The translations under genes were made by a program, and so were the position numbers. A stretch of 16,733 nt of DNA from JAWVZH01 sp033722295 (lineage in GTDB: Bacteria > Bacteroidota > Bacteroidia > Chitinophagales > Saprospiraceae): positions 1-16,733 of the forward strand of contig JAWVZH010000056.1 in assembly GCA_033722295.1 (NCBI GenBank). The letters are read 5' to 3'. The notes under the pieces are model-generated. The model was not told where the DNA came from and ran no database searches. It saw only the letters and a program-made list of their open reading frames with translations. This document shows positions 1-8,693 of this stretch, piece by piece (position 1 is the stretch's first letter; each line of letters starts with the position of its first letter).

Positions 1-3000
1 GGTTCTCCGGTGAACTCAGGTCCTGTGCTGTCGCAGACCGAAAGCATTACAGTATCCTCCGGCCAGTCAATGTCACCTTCAACAAAAGGATCCATATTCT
101 CTATCGTGATCGTCTGGACACATACCGCTCCATTACCACTGGTATCCTGAGCTATCACATTTCTCGTGATCGTTCCAATATTGCAACTGTTCAGATTAAA
201 AATGGTATCCATTAAAATCTCTACACCATCGCAATTGTCACTTGCCACCGGATCACCAAAGTCCAGATCTTCCAGATCCTGGCCACAATCAAAGGTCATA
301 TTTGCCGGACATCTTAATGTTGGTGGTTCATTATCCTCAACGACAACTATGAGTGTTGCCTGAGAAACATTATTGCAGTCATCAGACGCAGAAAAAGTTA
401 CCACCGTTGTTCCGACAGGATAAACACCACTTGCATTTGCACCCCCGCCATTGTGATCATTCACTACTATGACCCCAGTGTTGCATTCTGTAAATTCCAC
501 TGGTGGCAATGTCACGAAAGCCTCACAAACACCCGGGTCGGAATTGACGGTAATGTTACCGGGAACCGTCAATGTCGGAGGGGCCTGATTTCGATATTCC
601 AGGATCTGCTCAAATGTGAAAGTCTCATTGTTTTCACAGGCATTGACGACAGACCATGTCCTTTGGAATGTTCTGCACGCAGGATCAGGGTCGACCAGTT
701 CCACATCACTCCAGTCCACGGTAACGTAATCACAGTAATCTCCCAGGATCACAGGAGTACCCCCGGTAGCGCTGGTATCCAGGTCCACCTCACAATCCTG
801 CAACATTAAAGTATCTGCAGGCCAAATAATATCATTTATCGTAAATTCATTATCTATGACGATGCAGTGAGTAAACTGACATACCGTGTCAATTCCACCT
901 GCATATAGCTCTACAGTCCACGTTCTGATGATCTTTTGACATACATCGCCGGTGGTACCATCCTCATCTTCGAAAGATCGCACTACAGAATCCACCGCAC
1001 AGTTGGAGGTCATAGGAAAGCTCATCAGATCATCCGGGTCCGTCGAGGTATTACAATCGGTCAGATTAACATCTGCCGGTGGAATAATACAATCCTTATC
1101 TATGGATGTCGGACAACAACTCACCTGGTTATTATCCTGGACAATCACAAAAGTATTGCAGCATGATTGATGGCCCTTTGGCGTAGTCACGCAAATCTCA
1201 ATCTCTCTTCTTCCCAGATCATTGCAATCGTATATTATCGACTTGTTAGAGGTATCCCTGCCTATTGAATAGGTCAGCGGATAATCACATGGATGAAAAC
1301 TGTTGGCGTCCAGATCCCGGGCCCATATCTCAACCATTTCTGTATCACATTCTCCATCACCATCCAGGTCCATCGGTATCAGGTCCACTACAATACCATT
1401 CTTGCAATACGCACTTGGTGCTTTACAGTTGATAAGATCGAAGAACTGTGTACAAACAGTCTTATTTCCGCATTGATCCTCAAAGACGAAACGCACGTTA
1501 TGCTCACCTAATCTGAACTCTCGCGCAATATCGATCCTCGGACCAAATCCTTCATCACTATAGTCTGTGATTCCATCGGAATCAAGATCCACATGATATT
1601 CCCACCTCAGTTCCGACTCGTCCGTACAGTCGTCCGTAGCAGTTGCGAACAACTCTATGAATCCAAATTCACAATCATCATAAATGCATTTTTCTATCTT
1701 ATCACAGCTACTGGTGATCACAGGCGCCGTTTCATTCTGTACCTTGATGACCTGTTCGTATGTCCACGTATCATATTCTGAGGAATCAAACCTGCACCAG
1801 TTGATGATCTTCCATTTCCGCAGTATTTTGTAACAGGCCTCAGTATTATCTACAAATGGGAATGTATGATCCGTAAAGGTGATACCTACCAGATCACAAA
1901 TGTCCTCTTCCACACGAGGATATCCATACGGATCCGGTAACAGATCCGGTGTCAGGAATCCCTCTCTGCACTCAGTAGTATCCAAATCAAGCGGCCATGT
2001 GATATCGTCTTCTGTAAATGGCGTTTCATTTATTATGTAGATGCGCTGCACACAGGTCGATACATTATTCTCATCTCTTGCTATGAAGATGCGATCGATA
2101 TATCCTTCCCTGCATTGATCAACGTTTTCAACGACTCTCTCCTCAAGAGTGAATTCACAGTTGTCAAGAATGACAGGAGCTCCGAATTCGCTCAGATCAC
2201 TTGTGTCATAATGATATTCACATGAAATGGTATCATTCGGTGGACAGTAGATGCGGGGTGGTATCTTATCCTGAACTTCCACTTCAACCATGCAGGTATT
2301 GGAATTACCTGATTTATCCGTCACCCTGAAGATCACCATAACATCTTGTCCCGCATCTTCACAGCAGAACTCGACGTAGGGGCCGAAAGTATCAGCGACG
2401 ACCCCACAGTTGAGGCCTTCGTCCATACGCTTCACCTCCATTGTTTTCAATTTGCAGTTGTCATATGAACCGTCATCGAAGGTGCGGGCATAGATATATG
2501 CGATACCCGTATCGGTGAGCCCAACCGTGGTAAACTGGTCACAGATCGCTACAGGAGGTGTATTATCCTGAACTATGACCTCGAATTCACAACTATCGAC
2601 ATTGAAACACTCGTCGTAGACACGGAATTTGATCAAATTCGTATCAACAGGTAGTGTGATCTTCCCTCCTTTGTAATTCTTTATAAATCCACCCGGATAG
2701 GTAAGGTCGATCCGGAAAGAATCAGAGCAATTGTCAGTAACCTCCGGTAGATCCAGCCATACATCAGCGTCACAACTTCTTGTATTGGTCACAATGTATT
2801 CTATATCGGGACACACTACCTCCGGGGCAACGGTGTCAGTAATCTCTATGTACTGCGGATACCTGATCAGGTTGAATCCACTGGTACAGTACCATTCAAC
2901 GATCTTCCACTCTCTCACGAACTTTCTGACACATCCTACCCGGTGCAGCTCAATATCTTCATAGTCAACGCCAATGCTGCAATAAAACTCTTCCGGCCAA

Positions 3001-6000
3001 AGGCTGATATCGCCGTACATCGGAACACCGGTAACCTCCGGTAAAGGAAGACCATTGCTGTCAGCCTTGAATGAGTTGCAGATCAACGGGTTACCATTAG
3101 CAATACTGAATGTATCCGGATAATCTATGCTGTCCGTATTTATTCGCCGCAGCATGATCTCCTGTACGCATGTATCCGAGACATTACCCCATTGATCTTC
3201 AGCTATGTATCTTCTTGTTACGCGTTTGATAAACTCCGGATCACAATCTATCGGTTCGGTAGACTCATTGAGTAATCTGACGGTAGGATCAGGATCGCAA
3301 GCATCTATAGCAACAGGAAATGGATATTTCCCCATACTTGCACAGATCACCGTATCATTAAAACATATGATCTCCGGACCAATTTTGTCTTCAACTGTCA
3401 GCCATGCCCAGCATGAATTGCCGGTACAGGCATTGATCACTTTGGCCATGATTCGCTTTCCGATATGTTCGTGGGTCAAGGTGGCGTCCGGGATCGGATG
3501 GCCGTGTTCATCAGATAACATGACATTAAAAGCCTCATAATCATATGGCCCACCAGTCAGAAGCATCTGCGGTGTGACTCTGGAAACACAATTATTACCG
3601 AGGGAAATCTGAGCCTCCTGCACACAACTTACGCTATAGACAAATTGGTCTCCGATCTCTACTTCCATTGTTGCTGGTGCCGTGCAGTTATCCGGCGATA
3701 TCTCCTCAGCAGTAAGTCTGTGGGGACCACTGACGGCATCATCCCACTGCACTTTTACGCGTGGTCCAGACGTGCCGCTTATAAACGATCCACCACTCCC
3801 AAGATTCCAGTCATAGACGGCCCCTTGTCTGGCAGGTATTATCTCATATTCCTCGATGCCATTTATACAAACGGAATTCGCTCCGATAATGGCAGGATGC
3901 TCATATTCGCATTCCTGTCCACCCTGGATAGAATGGATAGCATCAAAATTATTTCTTACGATCATATACCATTCTGTGCCTTCTTCAAAAACACCGGATA
4001 TGCTATATGTACTGATGCCGCCGCCCAAGGTATTCTCCGTCAGCATATCGCCATTATCGAAAGGTATTGGCGGTGAGGGCGGATTCGGACTGTTGTCGCG
4101 GTATATATCATTGGCTTCCTGCACATACCATGTTTCTCCTGACGCTGAAGTCACAACGACAGTTTCTAGAAACTGGCCGTTATTTTCATTCGACTCATTG
4201 TTGAGGCAAGTACAGATATTAGTCCGTTCGATCTGACAGACAACAACCTCATCAGCCGCCCTGTCATCTTCAATTGGCCGATTATCATTGCCTGCCCCAC
4301 CTATGACTTCTTTGGGATTGTTGGAACGGTCATTGTTCGGATCATCATCCGGCTGGGAGTCCACATCGTGGAAAGCAACCACATTCTGAGAATAAGGCTC
4401 TAGCCTTGCTATTTCTGCTGTGTTGAGGATCGGTCCTGGGGGTATCCCATCCAATATTCTTGTTTGTAGAGTCGTGGTAACGATTTCGCCATTCATTAGG
4501 CCTTCCTGTGGAAGTCCATCGCCAGCCCTGAGGTCCTTGTAGATATAAAGCCCATTAGGGCTAAGAGTCCATTCAGGATCAATATTTTCCAAAAAGAATG
4601 GCAGGTAATCCACTATCCGGATCTCACCTATGGCTGTTTCCTCTTCATTAGTAATTTCGAAGGTAAAACCAACCTCTTCACCAGCCACTACATGCGTTGT
4701 GTTCACCGTCTTGGTGAGGGAAACATCTACAAGCATTGGTTCAACACCCTGTATGACGGCAGGATCATGGTCATCTTCATCCGTCACGCCATTGCCATTG
4801 ATCATATTATCCGTTGCGGTATTGACCTGTCCACCAGCATCATTGTCCTTGTCGAGGTCAGACGTAGAATCAAAATCGCGACCCTGGCCGTTAAATGCAT
4901 CCACTGACGATGCGATCTCGCCGTAATTGATCAATTCCTTGCCAAGACCGTCATTCGAAAGTCTTAAAACCAAAGGTATGACGGCCCGCTCTCCTGGCTC
5001 CAATGAAGACGTGAGAGCAGCTCTGAGCATCTCCGAATTCACCTTGAGCCAGTTGGGGTTGTCGTTGGCACTAAATGAATAACCATTTGGTATATGATCT
5101 ACTATATCGACTCTATCCGTCGCTATTTCACCCTGATTGATTATCTCGAAATGAAAGGTAATATCTTCATCTGTTGACGTAACATTGACCTTATCGACAG
5201 ATTTTATAAGCGCAAGATCATAGATCTGCAATTTGGCCGGATCATGATCGTCCTCGTCGATCAGGCCGTTGTCATTATAAACATTGTCTGTAGGGCCATT
5301 CGGCTCTCCTCCAATGTCATTATCCACCTCTTTGTCAGGTGAGGAATCGAAATCAAATGCCGACATATCCTGACCCTGATCATCTCTTGCGGCAGATATT
5401 TCAGCAAAGTTGATCACCTGACCAGGCTGAGCGTCTCCTGTGACCTCCAGCAGTATGGACTTTGTAATTGATTCACCGGGATTGACCATTCCAGGTATCG
5501 TTGAGATCACTCCCTGCTGCACGAGGGACCAACCGTTGTTATCATTAGCGCTTAAGGTTAATCCTTGCGGAAGGTAATCTACAATTTCGATCTCCGTAGC
5601 AGGTATCTGGCCCTGATTGAATACTTCGATCTCAAATTCTATCTCATCACCGATCTTGATCGTTTGGTTGAAATCCGTTGTTTTAATAAGAGCCAGGTCA
5701 AATATTTTAACCATCGCCGGATCATGATCATCCTCATCAATGGTACCATCATCGTCATATAAGTTGTCGGTAGGACCGTTAGGTTCACCGCCCTTGTCAT
5801 TTGACACGATCATGTCTGGTTTTGAATCTATATCCTGAACAGGATCGCCATTCGCATCAAGGGCTGAAGAGATCTCCGAATAATTGATATAATCGTCAAG
5901 ATCTGCAGCTTCGGTGATCTGAAGTGTAATATTCACCTTAATTGATGATCCCGGATCAACTATGCCCATGTGGGTAAAGGTCAACTCACCATTTTGATAG

Positions 6001-8327
6001 ATCCATCCCGGATTGAGAATCGCAGAGAATTCAAGCCCCGCGGGAAGGTATTCCACTATCTGGATCTCACTTGCAGCGACTTGCCCCTGATTGAAGACTG
6101 TAATTTCATAATCGACCATTTGACCGAGCTTCACAGGATCATTCCCTACCACTTCCTTCATCAGGGCCAGATCAAAGGTATCAGGTTGTTGTATAATGAC
6201 CTCCTCAGTTGTAAGTCCAAGATCAAAACTGTGATTAACGTATCCCGGGCCACTGGTCTGTACTTCGATGGCTAAATGTCCGTCCAGCAACTGACATCCA
6301 TTTCCTGAGATCAATGTGCCATCACTGTCATTCTCGTTTTGGAAGATCCCGTTGCCCGAATTTGCAATTGTCGCTGTAAGCTCTTCACCATCGATAACCA
6401 GTCTTTCAGATGACACATCGTACCTGGGATCAGTTATCACTACATAGTAGGACGAATGATAATCCAATCCAGTATCAAAATAATACTCTCCTTTCGATCC
6501 CGTTGTAGTGACCTCTACTGCCTCACAATTCGTATTAACAAGGCTGATCTCCAGCCCTTCAACAACTTCTTCACCAGGATCCTGAATGCCATTTTTATTT
6601 TCATCCATCCAAACCAAATTCCCGATTTGCACAGGAGCCGGATCACACATATCGATCACATTACCCAGGCCTGACCCTTTTCCAAATGCAACATTGTTAT
6701 TATTTGTATAGAGCTCTATCGCCGCTGTCTTTTTACCATTAATAGTGCTATATCTATGAAACCCACCAGATGAAGTGCTGTATATCGGATCAAAAACAGT
6801 ACTGACCACCTCATCCGACCCGGGAAGAACGAATACGGCTCCCGTAGCTATCTCCGGGTGGTAATTCGGACCAAGTATCCAATAATCCTCTCCAAAGAAC
6901 TCACCGCCGCCCGGACCCTGACCATTTCCTACTCCTGATCCTGTCAGCGACCCTACCTTACCATTATTTTCAAGTTTCCATGTACCGTTGTCATTCCAGG
7001 CCATTAAGATGTCCGGATATTGTCCGGCCAGTGGTGTGGCATCGCAAAATCTGTGAGATTGGCGGTCGGCAATACCGAGGATCATGTGACCCTGATCGGT
7101 AAATTCTATATCCGTCAGCCAGTGTGAGACCGTACTATTGTCAGGAGGGCTATCCTGCCAGTATTTTCTCGTAAAACTCGTAGAAAAAATATGAGTGAAT
7201 GACTTGGTGTCATAATCGAGGGTAAAGACCGCTATTTTATGATCTGCTGAAGTTCTTGAATCCGAAGCATCGCAAGTGGCAGAAATATAGATCTGGCCCT
7301 CATGATGTCTTACGGCAAAAGGTCTTAGTTGTCCACCCTGGCAGTTAACCATTGGAAAGGGGATTTCCATTGTTGTAGACGGGTCAGGGTCATTCGCATC
7401 AATGACGACTACGCTCTTGCTCCACAAATTAACAACGAACAACAGGCTTTCATCATGGGAAAGTTCTATACCTCCGATCCCTATCTTGCCTACCTGGGCT
7501 CCGTAATCACAGTTTTCAGCATTATTTGTATTCGACTGTCCAGCATCGATCCCCAGATCTCCCAGTTTTGCCCAAAGTTGAGTCGTAAACTGACCCTGAG
7601 ATCGTTTGGCAACATAAATTGCACCAAGACCATCCTTTAAAAAGGCATCTTGCTTCACAAAAGAAGCGAGAAACAGTTCTTGAGTCGAAGCCTTCCACGC
7701 TGTCCCAAAGACAGAACCTGTCTCACCCTTTTTAGCGATCTTGGATATAGCACTGTTTTGATTGAAAAGATACGGTGCGTATACCACAGTTGGCATGTCA
7801 TCATTGACACCTGTGCCCCCTCTGACAAAGCAGGTGACAGCAACATCAGGATTGGGCGATTGACAATAATCCACTGGATTAGCCACCGCAAAGTTGACCC
7901 CGCAATGAGGCGCCTCCACAAAGCCTGTAGCCGTCAGATTATCCGATCCCTTGAGAGAAGACTTCAGGTAGACCGGTAACTCTATATTTATACGGTAAGT
8001 GTCTCCATCAGTTAGGCCATCAATGATGTAACTGCCATCGTTGTCAGGTTGTACTTCTGCAACGAGTTGCCCAGTCTTATCATAAGCATGGACCTTGACA
8101 AGATCTGTACCCTGTTCTCCAGGTGTCTGCTGTCCGTCATAGTTATGGTCATTGAAGATCATACCCTCTATCTGACCAGAGTTTGTCTGGCATTGACCGA
8201 TGACCTGGATCGGCAATAAGGATATGAAGGCAATACCGAAAAATGCAAGCGTAGAACGACAGATCTTTTGAGGATTGTGATTACACGCTAGAAAAGAGAA
8301 AGTCTGTGTAAGTAATGGTTTTCTCAT
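1..8327 (-). CDS. Giant secreted multidomain surface protein (SdrD_B / DUF11 / cysteine-rich HYR type), C-terminus outside window
   Basis: My reading of the minus strand stays open from an ATG at 8327 to base 1, giving at least 2775 residues with no stop. A basic start and a hydrophobic stretch at about residues 26-44 (ending VIGQ) form a signal peptide. Then come an SdrD_B-like beta domain (about 52-117), a beta-propeller-like region (about 130-540, with HDESLLFVVN near 291), a second SdrD_B-like domain from 566 (IGNLVWMDENKNGIQDPGEE), four DUF11-type repeats starting at about 718, 876, 1036 and 1200, a PKD-like domain (about 1480-1560), a cysteine-rich block (1568 to about 2570) and a classical HYR domain (about 2582-2665). 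The order suggests a long extracellular stalk or adhesin exported by Sec and then probably T9SS. The sorting domain is not visible because the C-terminus is missing, so the T9SS route is inferred from the neighbour at 8694-12701. The ligand or substrate is unknown. Confidence 0.9.
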   Translation of the reverse strand, partial: MRKPLLTQTFSFLACNHNPQKICRSTLAFFGIAFISLLPIQVIGQCQTNSGQIEGMIFNDHNYDGQQTPGEQGTDLVKVHAYDKTGQLVAEVQPDNDGSYIIDGLTDGDTYRINIELPVYLKSSLKGSDNLTATGFVEAPHCGVNFAVANPVDYCQSPNPDVAVTCFVRGGTGVNDDMPTVVYAPYLFNQNSAISKIAKKGETGSVFGTAWKASTQELFLASFVKQDAFLKDGLGAIYVAKRSQGQFTTQLWAKLGDLGIDAGQSNTNNAENCDYGAQVGKIGIGGIELSHDESLLFVVNLWSKSVVVIDANDPDPSTTMEIPFPMVNCQGGQLRPFAVRHHEGQIYISATCDASDSRTSADHKIAVFTLDYDTKSFTHIFSTSFTRKYWQDSPPDNSTVSHWLTDIEFTDQGHMILGIADRQSHRFCDATPLAGQYPDILMAWNDNGTWKLENNGKVGSLTGSGVGNGQGPGGGEFFGEDYWILGPNYHPEIATGAVFVLPGSDEVVSTVFDPIYSTSSGGFHRYSTINGKKTAAIELYTNNNNVAFGKGSGLGNVIDMCDPAPVQIGNLVWMDENKNGIQDPGEEVVEGLEISLVNTNCEAVEVTTTGSKGEYYFDTGLDYHSSYYVVITDPRYDVSSERLVIDGEELTATIANSGNGIFQNENDSDGTLISGNGCQLLDGHLAIEVQTSGPGYVNHSFDLGLTTEEVIIQQPDTFDLALMKEVVGNDPVKLGQMVDYEITVFNQGQVAASEIQIVEYLPAGLEFSAILNPGWIYQNGELTFTHMGIVDPGSSIKVNITLQITEAADLDDYINYSEISSALDANGDPVQDIDSKPDMIVSNDKGGEPNGPTDNLYDDDGTIDEDDHDPAMVKIFDLALIKTTDFNQTIKIGDEIEFEIEVFNQGQIPATEIEIVDYLPQGLTLSANDNNGWSLVQQGVISTIPGMVNPGESITKSILLEVTGDAQPGQVINFAEISAARDDQGQDMSAFDFDSSPDKEVDNDIGGEPNGPTDNVYNDNGLIDEDDHDPAKLQIYDLALIKSVDKVNVTSTDEDITFHFEIINQGEIATDRVDIVDHIPNGYSFSANDNPNWLKVNSEMLRAALTSSLEPGERAVIPLVLRLSNDGLGKELINYGEIASSVDAFNGQGRDFDSTSDLDKDNDAGGQVNTATDNMINGNGVTDEDDHDPAVIQGVEPMLVDVSLTKTVNTTHVVAGEEVGFTFEITNEEETAIGEIRIVDYLPFFLENIDPEWTLSPNGLYIYKDLRAGDGLPQEGLMNGEIVTTTLQTRILDGIPPGPILNTAEIARLEPYSQNVVAFHDVDSQPDDDPNNDRSNNPKEVIGGAGNDNRPIEDDRAADEVVVCQIERTNICTCLNNESNENNGQFLETVVVTSASGETWYVQEANDIYRDNSPNPPSPPIPFDNGDMLTENTLGGGISTYSISGVFEEGTEWYMIVRNNFDAIHSIQGGQECEYEHPAIIGANSVCINGIEEYEIIPARQGAVYDWNLGSGGSFISGTSGPRVKVQWDDAVSGPHRLTAEEISPDNCTAPATMEVEIGDQFVYSVSCVQEAQISLGNNCVSRVTPQMLLTGGPYDYEAFNVMLSDEHGHPIPDATLTHEHIGKRIMAKVINACTGNSCWAWLTVEDKIGPEIICFNDTVICASMGKYPFPVAIDACDPDPTVRLLNESTEPIDCDPEFIKRVTRRYIAEDQWGNVSDTCVQEIMLRRINTDSIDYPDTFSIANGNPLICNSFKADSNGLPLPEVTGVPMYGDISLWPEEFYCSIGVDYEDIELHRVGCVRKFVREWKIVEWYCTSGFNLIRYPQYIEITDTVAPEVVCPDIEYIVTNTRSCDADVWLDLPEVTDNCSDSFRIDLTYPGGFIKNYKGGKITLPVDTNLIKFRVYDECFNVDSCEFEVIVQDNTPPVAICDQFTTVGLTDTGIAYIYARTFDDGSYDNCKLKTMEVKRMDEGLNCGVVADTFGPYVEFCCEDAGQDVMVIFRVTDKSGNSNTCMVEVEVQDKIPPRIYCPPNDTISCEYHYDTSDLSEFGAPVILDNCEFTLEERVVENVDQCREGYIDRIFIARDENNVSTCVQRIYIINETPFTEDDITWPLDLDTTECREGFLTPDLLPDPYGYPRVEEDICDLVGITFTDHTFPFVDNTEACYKILRKWKIINWCRFDSSEYDTWTYEQVIKVQNETAPVITSSCDKIEKCIYDDCEFGFIELFATATDDCTDESELRWEYHVDLDSDGITDYSDEGFGPRIDIAREFRLGEHNVRFVFEDQCGNKTVCTQFFDLINCKAPSAYCKNGIVVDLIPMDLDGDGECDTEMVEIWARDLDANSFHPCDYPLTYSIGRDTSNKSIIYDCNDLGRREIEICVTTPKGHQSCCNTFVIVQDNNQVSCCPTSIDKDCIIPPADVNLTDCNTSTDPDDLMSFPMTSNCAVDSVVRSFEDEDGTTGDVCQKIIRTWTVELYAGGIDTVCQFTHCIVIDNEFTINDIIWPADTLMLQDCEVDLDTSATGGTPVILGDYCDYVTVDWSDVELVDPDPACRTFQRTWSVVNACENNETFTFEQILEYRNQAPPTLTVPGNITVNSDPGVCEAFVTLPPVEFTECNTGVIVVNDHNGGGANASGVYPVGTTVVTFSASDDCNNVSQATLIVVVEDNEPPTLRCPANMTFDCGQDLEDLDFGDPVASDNCDGVEILMDTIFNLNSCNIGTITRNVIAQDTSGNGAVCVQTITIENMDPFVEGDIDWPEDTVMLSVCDSTGPEFTGE
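4250..6176 (-). repeat. Four tandem DUF11-type repeats within the giant protein gene
   Basis: Four diverged in-frame units of about 158-164 codons begin at 6176, 5702, 5222 and 4730. Each opens with a form of [FYV]D[LV][AS]L.K, followed by a segment like the second unit's FEIEVFNQGQIPATEIEIVDYLP. The first three units end in an Asp-rich linker of the type GGEPNGPTDN...IDEDDHDPA, and the fourth has a variant (DVDSQPDDDPNND). The architecture matches the DUF11 (TIGR01451-like) bacterial surface repeat, an Ig-like beta sandwich used as a spacer. The acidic linkers may bind calcium, which is inference. Confidence 0.8.
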
Positions 8328-8346
8328 TCTGAGCTATGATTATTAA

Positions 8347-8535
8347 TTACGAATGATTCATGTCAATCACCATACTGGCAATAGACAGTTCGCTCAGTTC
8401 TATACCATTACTGTTGGATGTCAGATCTTTAGGATGGGATCTGAAGACAACATAGTCATCTCCACTGGCAAATATATAAGGAATATTTATATATAAAAAT
8501 AATTTTAATATTTTTTTACCCCATATGAAGTGCCC
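8347..8535 (-). pseudogene. Coding-like remnant upstream of the giant gene
   Basis: On the minus strand a frame is open for 62 codons from just after a TGA (8538-8536) to a TAA at 8349-8347. The last 41 codons read like real protein (for example SGDDYVVFRSHPKDL and GIELSELSIASMVIDMNHS) with codon use like the neighbouring genes. The first part is AT-rich and low in complexity, and the frame has no plausible ATG before the coding-like part. It could be the C-terminal stump of a decayed gene, a small gene with a non-standard start, or chance. I cannot assign a family. Confidence 0.3.
8469..8476 (-). promoter_or_regulatory. Possible Bacteroidota -7 element for the giant gene
   Basis: The minus strand reads TATATTTG, an exact match to the Bacteroidota -7 consensus TAnnTTTG, 141 bases upstream of the ATG at 8327. 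No TTG was found at the expected -33 spacing and the surroundings are AT-rich, so a chance match is quite possible. Confidence 0.25.
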
Positions 8536-8635
8536 TCATTTAAAGTTGTTTACATATTAAATTTTTTGCAAAGAGTGTAGTGTGAAATAATAATAGTATC
8601 TAACTAGAAAACCGATATATAATATGGTCAGAATG

Positions 8636-8667
8636 AAAAAGAGGCTGCCACGGTTCGTGACAGCCTC
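8636..8667 (-). terminator. Rho-independent terminator of the 8694-12701 gene
   Basis: The minus strand reads GAGGCTGTCAC, loop GAACC, GTGGCAGCCTC, then TTTTT. This is an 11-pair stem with one G-U pair, starting 26 bases after the stop codon at 8694. The wobble pair is stable only when transcribed from the minus strand (the plus strand has a C-A mismatch there), and the T run is on the same side, so the orientation is clear. Confidence 0.88.
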
Positions 8668-8693
8668 AAAGATTTTAAACGGTTAGACCTATC

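Larger units (their letters stand above)
8328..8693. other. 366-base AT-rich intergenic region between the two large genes
   Basis: The part nearest the giant gene (8347 to about 8470) has ordinary base composition and looks like former coding sequence. Positions about 8470-8600 are extremely AT-rich with short A and T runs. The part nearest the upstream gene holds its terminator (8636-8667). Both flanking genes are on the minus strand, so this region must also carry the promoter of the giant gene if that gene is transcribed separately. No tRNA-like or riboswitch-like structure was recognised. Confidence 0.6.

Noticed and set aside
3645..4236. Overlapping plus-strand open frames of 143 and 126 codons within the giant gene
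   Set aside because: The minus-strand frame across them is continuous with recognised PKD-like and cysteine-rich domains; the plus-strand products have no family features.
4250..6176. Regular spacing suggestive of a CRISPR-like or DNA-level repeat array
   Set aside because: The period is about 475-490 bases, in frame and conserved only as protein; it is a domain repeat.
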